This document shows, piece by piece, positions 55,520 to 61,342 of a stretch of 61,342 nt of DNA. Source of the stretch: Reticulitermes lucifugus (lineage: Eukaryota > Arthropoda > Insecta > Blattodea > Rhinotermitidae); contig JAKCWW010000849.1 of assembly GCA_026260175.1 (NCBI GenBank), positions 4,973-66,314 on the forward strand. The letters run 5' to 3'. Below the pieces are notes generated by a model, which was not told the origin of the DNA, did not search any database, and saw only the letters and a list, made by a program, of their open reading frames with translations. The translations under genes and the position numbers were made by a program. Within the stretch, counting starts at the first letter, position 1; each line of letters starts with the position of its first letter.

Positions 55520-55830
55520 TGGAGACGGGATTGCTCAGTCAGCATAGAATAGCGACTAGGCCATGAAATGGATGACCGGAGAATCGGGGTTCGATCTCAA
55601 CTAAGGGCTGAGATTTGTCTCTTTTCCACACCGTCAAGGCCTTCTCTTGGGACCCACCCAGCCTCCTATCCTGTCAACACTGAGCCTATTTCCCTAGGGC
55701 TAAAATGGCCGAGGCGTTAAACTGGCCACTGACCTCCATCTATTGTCGAAGCTGATAATGTGCGGAGCTATACCTGCATCTCCTCGTATGTATTTATGGC
55801 GTGGTACTTAAATTTTGCCCTTTACTTTTG
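55520..55830 (+). repeat. SINE-C copy
   Basis: TTGGAGACGGGATTGCTCAG (A box), GGGGTTCGATCTCAAC (B box), GAGATTTGTCTCTTTTCCAC, GGGACCCACCCAGCCTCCTA, GGGCTAAAATGGCCGAGGCG, CTGACCTCCATCTATTGTCG, then a decayed CTTTACTTTTG tail. Confidence 0.8.
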
Positions 55831-56662
55831 TTGTCTCTCTTTGGAACACACGTCCATCTGCTGCTCTGTTTCTCTTTATCTGTCGTCCAACCATGGTGGA
55901 ACAACTTTTTCTTATTCTCATGGTGTCACGAGATTATGTCTCCATGCAACTGCAGCCTCCAATGGCCCATTTTCCATCCTCCGGATAATAGATGACTGAA
56001 TGTCGACGATTAGTCGAATGATAATTGACAGAGAAAGACCGAAGACAATTTCGTTGGATTCTAAGGGTGCTGAACGACATTTGAATTCATTTTTGTTTGG
56101 CGTTGTTCCGCCGTGCTTATTTGGCCTATCCGAATCGTAGCTGTGAATACGGTGCCTGCGCGCAGACGTCTGTATATGAATGAGCAGGTTAGGAAACGGA
56201 GTGGTAAAAATGAAGCACACTAATAAAAGGCTTGGGATAGAGTTAGACCATTCCAAGAGATAAAAACTTTTCTGAATCGACCACTGGTATTCCATTAACT
56301 TCTGCTTTCGGAGACCAACATCTACCGATGCCATCTGTAACTAGTAACAAAACTGCATAGCGCAGACTTTTCTCCAAATTGAATTCTGTCGACTAACTGG
56401 GAGATCGTTGCTGCAAATCAGTAACTACAGCGTGCTTAAAAATACGTTCTCTCAGATTTCCCACTTATGAATTGAAGATCTAGCTTTTGGTTGTCCGAAA
56501 TTTGGGTTATTTGCATTCCAGTCCCCCTTTATTTCATTTTCTTCCATTGTTTATTATTTTTTCACTTAACGTCTGTTTCTTGGCATCTTTTATTCAAAGA
56601 AACTTTATTTCAAGCACCTGTCGTTTTCTTCCGTCTGCAGCTTGGTGTAATTTTATGGAGTG
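55831..56662. other. No recognised gene
   Basis: A 138-codon minus frame at 55918-56334 is the third longest outside known elements. It has no recognised domain, and overlapping plus frames argue against coding. Confidence 0.4.
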
Positions 56663-56676
56663 ATGCTCTTGTTGCC

Positions 56677-56926
56677 AATCCCAGTGGCCTCGCGGTCTAA
56701 GGCTTGGGTCTGCCGCCGCTCACTTGCAAGAACTGTGGGTTCGAATTCCGTCGGGGATATGGGTGTCTCTTGTGATTGTCGTGTGTTGTCAGGTAGAGTT
56801 CTCTGCGTCGGGCTGATCATTCGTCCAGAGGAGTCCTACCGAGTGTGGTGTGTCTTAGTGTGATCGTGAAGCCTCGATAATGAGGAGGCCCTGGCCCAAC
56901 AGGGGCTGTTGCGCCATAGAAAAAAA
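56677..56926 (+). repeat. SINE-L, full length with target duplication
   Basis: AATCCCAGTGGCCTCGCGGT (A box), GTGGGTTCGAATTCCG (B box), body as at 16706, end TTGCGCCATAG plus A tail. The flanks ATGCTCTTGTTG (56663-56674) and ATGCTTTTGGTG (56926-56937) match at 10 of 12 positions. Confidence 0.87.
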
Positions 56927-56937
56927 TGCTTTTGGTG

Positions 56938-57398
56938 TTAACAGCACTGACGAAGTATAATGACTGCAGTGAATAAGAGCTAATGTTTTACGTACCTAAT
57001 TTTCTGAGAAATCTGGATTCAAATGTTTTTATTCAATGCAAAATGTATATTTGATTCATTCCTGCATTTGACTTACGAGGTATAAAAAGAATACAGCGTA
57101 TTATTAGAGCCTAAAGATTAATACTCGAAGCCAAGCTTAACATCAGTTAACTTATATGCATTTTGCTGTAATAATGTGTAGTTTACTGAAGTTCATTGTC
57201 AAGTGAGCAGTGTTACCACGTTATGAAATAAATACGAACGTTCCGGCTAATATGATCCCCGTTTGTGCAGGTAATGTGACAATTGATAGTAATAACCCGA
57301 GTCCAATAACTACTGGTATTATTAGATATGCACAGATAAAGTCAGTCAAAACACGACAATTTTATATTAAGTAAAATATTACCTACAAAATTCACTTA
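56938..57398. other. No recognised feature
   Basis: AT-rich. It may include the downstream part of the element carrying the next motif. Confidence 0.45.
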
Positions 57399-57435
57399 CT
57401 GCATGTTTCACCCCACGGAAAGGGTCATCCTCAAG
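57399..57435 (-). ncRNA. Decayed hammerhead-like motif
   Basis: Minus strand: TTGAGGA, T, GACCC..GGGGT (partly paired), GAAACATGCAG. It has the same order of parts as the other copies, with several core changes. Confidence 0.4.
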
Positions 57436-57682
57436 CGAAACAATACAGTGATATATACAAAGGAAGGCACTATTGAAAGGAAAGAGGCGTCTTGCTTACA
57501 AGTGTTAAAAACGTTTGCCATGTAAGAACTCGTAGAATGCCTTCTCGAGTGATGGCAATGTTAATTAATATTAAGATCTGAACATGCTAAAATACAACCA
57601 TTCATATTGAATGATTTTTTTTGTCAAAGAACAGCGTAAATAAACTTTTTCACTACGCTCTCTGAAAACGACATACTGACGG

Positions 57683-57858
57683 CAGTGCCATGGGTCAGGT
57701 GCTTAGTAGCCGGCCTGTCACCGCGGAGGCACGGGTTCTATCCCAGGTCAGTCCACGTGCGACTTATGGTGGCCAACGTGGCACTGGGAGAGGGTTTTCT
57801 CCGAGTGCTTCGGTTTTCCTTGTCAGTATCATTGTACTACCGTCGATACCCATTCACT
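57683..57858 (+). repeat. SINE-B copy, tail lost
   Basis: CAGTGCCATGGGTCAGGTGC (A box), GGGTTCTATCCCAGG (B box), TCAGTCCACGTGCGACTTAT, GGCACTGGGAGAGGGTTTTC, TCCGAGTGCTTCGGTTTTCC. The last third is absent. Confidence 0.8.
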
Positions 57859-58710
57859 TACCCTCACAAACCCTGCAGGTCTGTAATCTCAGCAAGTGAG
57901 AGCATCGCAGTATAACACACTTAAAAAGACGCATTGATACTGGGATTTTTACGCTGCACTTTTAAGCACACATTCTTGCCTCAACAGTACACGTGTAAGC
58001 CACTTCGGGTGTAAAAATATCTGCTTGTTTAATGTGACACTGCCTGTTAGTAAACAAACTTACATTTACGTGTTTTATTAAGATGGAAGCCCTTTATTAT
58101 TTCACGCTTATCTGGTCTCTTTAGCGCAGGCTCGACGTCTGTGGCTAATACATAGGTATTACTTTACTGATATGTTGAAATGTTGAATTCAGTATGTGGT
58201 TAAACCTGTACATTTGTTAACCAGCGGCAAACTACAGACTTTTCCAGTAGTGTGCAATTTTAAATAAGATAGCTCTCAAACGGTGGAGTCTCAGGTTCGT
58301 CAGTATGTAATGAATAGTTTAGTGAGGGATGTCCGTTGAACTTTCAACGATAAATCCACGAGCTCATGCATTATATCCACAGCAGTGTTTTGAATTCCAC
58401 ATCTGTTAGTCCACTTAGACTACAGTATGTTGCGGTTTTAAATTATAGAGGTAATGGACACATCACAATCTAAATGCAATACACATTGTTTTCCAGTAGC
58501 ATATGCTTTTCTGCATAGACACGTACATTGAAAACATTTAATATCACGCTTATCTGACTGCCAATAGACTGCACAGCACCACACATTCTTTGCATTGCTT
58601 GTATAGTAATGATATTTTGGAATTATGTGCCTAACCATGAACACGTCAGCTCTGAATTAATTTTAGTAATTCCTGTTTATTTCACTGTGGGAACCTTTTT
58701 TGGGCCTAAG
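57859..58710. other. No recognised feature
   Basis: AT-rich. The minus frame at 58438-58644 has several Cys but no zinc-finger spacing. Confidence 0.45.
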
Positions 58711-58720
58711 AGGTAGAAGT

Positions 58721-59006
58721 GGGCCGTGCCATGGCTCAGGCGGTTAGTCACCGGCCTCCTACCGCGGATGCTCGGGTTCGATCCCGGGTCAGTCCATGTG
58801 GGAATTCTGGTGGACAAAGCGGCTCTGGGACAGGTGTTTCCCCAAGTACTTCGGTTTTTCCTTGTCAATTTCATGCCACCGATGCTCCATTACTTGGAAA
58901 AGTGAAAAAACTGATCATCTTCATCCCAGGGTTGCACAATAAGCCGAGCCTTAAGGCTGCGTTGCGTCCGTAGCATGTGCTGCGGGGCCCTTCTCCACAA
59001 AAAAAA
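58721..59006 (+). repeat. SINE-B, full length, youngest-looking copy
   Basis: The exact 10-bp duplication AGGTAGAAGT at 58711-58720 and 59007-59016 bounds it. CCGTGCCATGGCTCAGGCGG (A box), CGGGTTCGATCCCGGG (B box), AAGTACTTCGGTTTTTCCTT, TGCACAATAAGCCGAGCCTT, AAGGCTGCGTTGCGTCCGTA, end GCGGGGCCCTTCTCCAC plus about 10 A. This sets the length of the family at about 285 bp. Confidence 0.92.
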
Positions 59007-59089
59007 AGGTAGAAGTAACATAAGACGGGGAAGATTGCATAATTAGATGTTTCATGATTTGTACTCATCAAGTACTATTCAGTTAATCG

Positions 59090-59362
59090 AACGAAGGAGA
59101 ATGAGATGGGAAGTGCACGTGACATATATGAGGAAGATGATAAATGCATACAGGGTCTTCTTGGAGATACCTGGTGGAAAGAAACTACTTGGAGGACTTA
59201 GGCGTTGAGGGGAGCTTAATATTATGAAAAGGATAGAGACAATTAGCGTGCTGTTGTGAGCACTGTGATGGAACTGCAGGTTCCATATAACATAGGGAAT
59301 TTCCTGGCTAGCCGAGAAAGTGCTAGCTTTTCAAGGACTGTGCTTCATAGAGTTAGTTAAGG
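59090..59362 (+). pseudogene. LINE-x C-terminus and 3' UTR
   Basis: RRRMRWEVHVTYMRKMINAY, RVFLEIPGGKKLLGGL aligns with the RRMRWAGHVARMGE..NAYRVLVGKPEGKRPLGRPR consensus. The frame then breaks. GTTGTGAGCACTGTGATGGA, TGGCTAGCCGAGAAAGTGCT, TTTTCAAGGACTGTGCTTCA and TAGAGTTAGTTAAG form the 3' UTR end. Confidence 0.78.
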
Positions 59363-60101
59363 TATTTGTTCCATAACTTGTTAGGTACATATTCCTGTCC
59401 ACCTGCTACGGACCCGTGTGAATTTCGGGGGAAAAAAATATTGGACAGTGTCGGTGTTCCACTGAAAGTGATTTTATATTTGTAAGCCATTGTGCCTTTA
59501 TGTATAGGTCTATTATGGATAATATAGGCTCGAACAGTAGCGATGGACAACAACTCGCCTGTGTAGTTTATTAACGAGTGATCACTTACGTTTAGTAGTA
59601 AGTGTGTCGTTGACTAACTGTCAGTCTTCCCTATTTTGTGTCTTCCTTGTAATTTGGAAGATCTGGGAGAGTAACCTCTTCATAGTTCCAGCGGTCATAA
59701 TATTCTTCTACGAAGCAAGCTCAATGAAATAATATATCTGTATAGCTATGAATGGGTTTCCTGTCAGATGTTCATGTAGGGATGAATGCAGATATTGCTT
59801 TTTAATTGATCTGCTACCATTGAAGGTCTGTCTGTCTGCCCTTCTCGTATTACGACGCGGTTGGCCGACGGTGCATGTATTTCTCCGGTGTGATGTTCAA
59901 ACCAAACATTCTAAACCTTATAAAGTAAACTCACAATTTCCCACAAGAAATGCAACGCAGTTAAAACCTAAAGTTGTATTTCAGCGAGATGGCTAATATA
60001 AGCTTGTTTAACCTAGTATTGGAATTTCACTCTACGGATTTACATCATAAACAACTCCAGCTTATCTTCTGTTCTTTGTTATTTTTCTGACGGTATTGGC
60101 G
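59363..60101. other. No recognised gene
   Basis: An 82-codon plus frame at 59748-59996 has no recognised domain. Confidence 0.45.
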
Positions 60102-60392
60102 TTGGAGCTGGGATAAGTCTGTCAGTACAGTGATTAGTCTAAGGGCTGGAAAACCGAGGAATCGTGGTTCGATTCCCTGCGGAAACAAAGATTTTTCTCC
60201 ACTCCAAATCGTCCAGACTGACAATGGGGCCTTCCCAGCCTCCTACTCATTGGGTAACGGAGACTTTTTTTCGGGGATAAAGTGGCCGTAGCGTGGAGCT
60301 GACCACTCACACCCTTCTAGTGCCAAGGTTAAACATGATTATAACTCTGTCCTCCATACGCCTTCATGGTAAGAACTTTATTTTGTTTTGCA
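60102..60392 (+). repeat. SINE-C, full length
   Basis: TTGGAGCTGGGATAAGTCTG (A box region, mutated), CGTGGTTCGATTCCCTGCGG (B box), AAAGATTTTTCTCCACTCC, CCCAGCCTCCTACTCATTGG, GATAAAGTGGCCG, GCTGACCACTCACACCCTTC, TAGTGCCAAGGTTAA, CGCCTTCATGGTAAGAACTT. Confidence 0.83.
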
Positions 60393-60710
60393 GATTCAAA
60401 TGCTTTTACTCTAAAGGTAAGAATGTAACACATAGTACAATGCAGAGTCACAAATGGTTTTCATACCCGAACCTGTCTGCTGACGTGTACTAATTTCCTA
60501 CGCAACGAGGCCTTTTGATGTAACCGATGGAGTTAGATCTGATGTCCATACAGTTTATGGGTTGTCTAGGACCAGTACGAGTCAAGATTATCACATCACC
60601 TGATGCGATGATATTTCTCGACACATACCATTTATGATACTAGGTGTGCACATATCTCAAAGGGTGAAGCCTTTAATGCTTTGTAAAGAGTTGATGTATG
60701 GAACAGTCTA
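60393..60710. other. No recognised feature
   Basis: Short spacer without shared repeat. Confidence 0.5.
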
Positions 60711-60935
60711 TTCTTCTGGGATGCGACGCTGTGTCGTTGGGGTTAGATTTCCCGACGTTTCCAAGCACCGTCGTGCATAAATATTCAGGGTCAGCAGTCT
60801 AGTCCAAGAAGGCTGATTAATGCTAAAGATGAAGGCACTACGATCCTTCTGGAACTCCTCGCCCAAGGACACAGCGTCACATCGCAGGAGACTTGAATCT
60901 TCAGCAACACCGCTGTGAGAACCCCAACTCTTGCA
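60711..60935. mobile_element. E2 snapback element
   Basis: Left arm TTCTTCTGGGATGCGACGCT, GTGTCGTTGGG, CCCGACGTTTCCAAGCACCG. Right arm AAAGATGAAGGCACTACGAT, CCTTCTGGAACTCC (motif with hairpin GAAGG/CCTTC), GACACAGCGTCACATCGCAG, ACTTGAATCTTCAGCAACAC, CGCTGTGAGAACCCC. The left motif has another hairpin, GCAC/GTGC, on the minus strand. The 82-codon minus frame here is a shadow. Confidence 0.65.
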
Positions 60936-61342
60936 AGTGAGTTGTGTATAGCTCATACGTATTCCCTATTTTCTCGCTACCGTCCCGACAGTTCATTAGT
61001 ACTTTAAAGTGTGACCTTATTGTAGAAATTGATATTAACTCGTACTCTCTGTTCAACGGAACGACATTTTCTTGGCACTTAAATATTTAAGCTTTTGTAC
61101 ATTGGCGATCGAGTTTTGGACGTAGCCCATTTATGGACCTGGTTATTCACTTGTGGGGCGTACTGCCCTTGTGAGATGTATAATAACTCCAGATGAGTCG
61201 CAAAGAATTTTGCACCACAGTCTGAAACAAAAGAATAATGGCAACATTCGCATTAACAATTAATTAATTAATTAATTAATTTTTTTAGTCGTCCTCTTCT
61301 ACCTACTCCGGTTTCCCGTTTCAGTGTCGAGGTTTTTAATTC
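60936..61342. other. No recognised gene; (TTAA)n at 61257-61281
   Basis: AT-rich end of the window with a short TTAA tetranucleotide array. Confidence 0.5.

Noticed and set aside
55918-56334. 138-codon minus-strand gene
   Set aside because: No domain recognised, competing plus-strand frames, and no evidence of splicing or conservation in the window.
58721-58800. tRNA gene with GGTTCGATCCC B box
   Set aside because: It is the head of SINE-B, with the same body and tail in several copies and a target duplication outside the whole unit.

Overview
This window looks like non-coding, repeat-dense nuclear DNA from an arthropod, most likely an insect with a large genome. The evidence is AT-rich sequence, many diverged dispersed elements, tRNA-derived SINEs, short 3'-end pieces of one LINE, and dead mariner/Tc-type transposases. 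Repeat types of this kind are common in cockroaches and termites, but naming the order is a guess. I found no credible host protein gene, rRNA or functional tRNA gene. Nothing is bacterial or phage-like: there are no operons, ribosome binding sites or CRISPR arrays. The longest open frame (170 codons, minus strand, near 19 kb) is a decayed transposase. The other open frames are short and without recognisable domains, or lie in repeats.

Layout. 0-7.5 kb: SINEs, a 550-bp dispersed repeat (family K), a mariner transposase fragment, a small palindromic element and a possible LTR remnant. 7.5-20 kb: LINE fragments, SINEs, a 46-bp tandem array, and the decayed DDE transposase at 18.9-19.5 kb. 20-26 kb: a 22-bp tandem array and three large inverted repeats. 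28-33 kb: LINE and SINE pieces, plus a 101-base assembly gap inside a SINE-like element. 33-45 kb: several palindromic elements with a hammerhead-like motif, with SINEs between them. 45-61.3 kb: more of the same families, one pogo/Tigger-like MITE, and a nested composite at 53.5-54.0 kb.

Family labels used here. SINE-L: tRNA-Leu-like head, ends GCGCC plus A tail. SINE-B: tRNA-like head, ends in GGGGCCCTTCTCC plus A tail. SINE-C: tRNA-like head, ends TTTACCTTTAC. SINE-D: no clear tRNA head, same type of tail as C. LINE-x: C-terminal coding end and 3' UTR of one non-LTR retrotransposon. E1/E2 and other snapback elements: inverted repeats whose arms begin, at the palindrome centre, with a hammerhead-ribozyme-like motif.

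Most interesting observation. At least five sequence-unrelated palindromic or solitary elements share a small structured motif: a CTGANGA-like box, one extra T, a hairpin whose two arms change together between copies, GAA, then a self-complementary ACATGT/ACACGTGT/ACGT stretch and a cleavable-type nucleotide. The flanks can pair as helix I in the best copies. This matches the layout of the minimal, dimer-type hammerhead ribozymes known from Penelope-like retroelements, with one additional core nucleotide. Several copies carry AATAAA 11-18 nt past the predicted cleavage site. No Penelope reverse transcriptase was found, so these are non-autonomous or decayed copies. Coordinates of repeat ends are read by eye and can be off by several bases.
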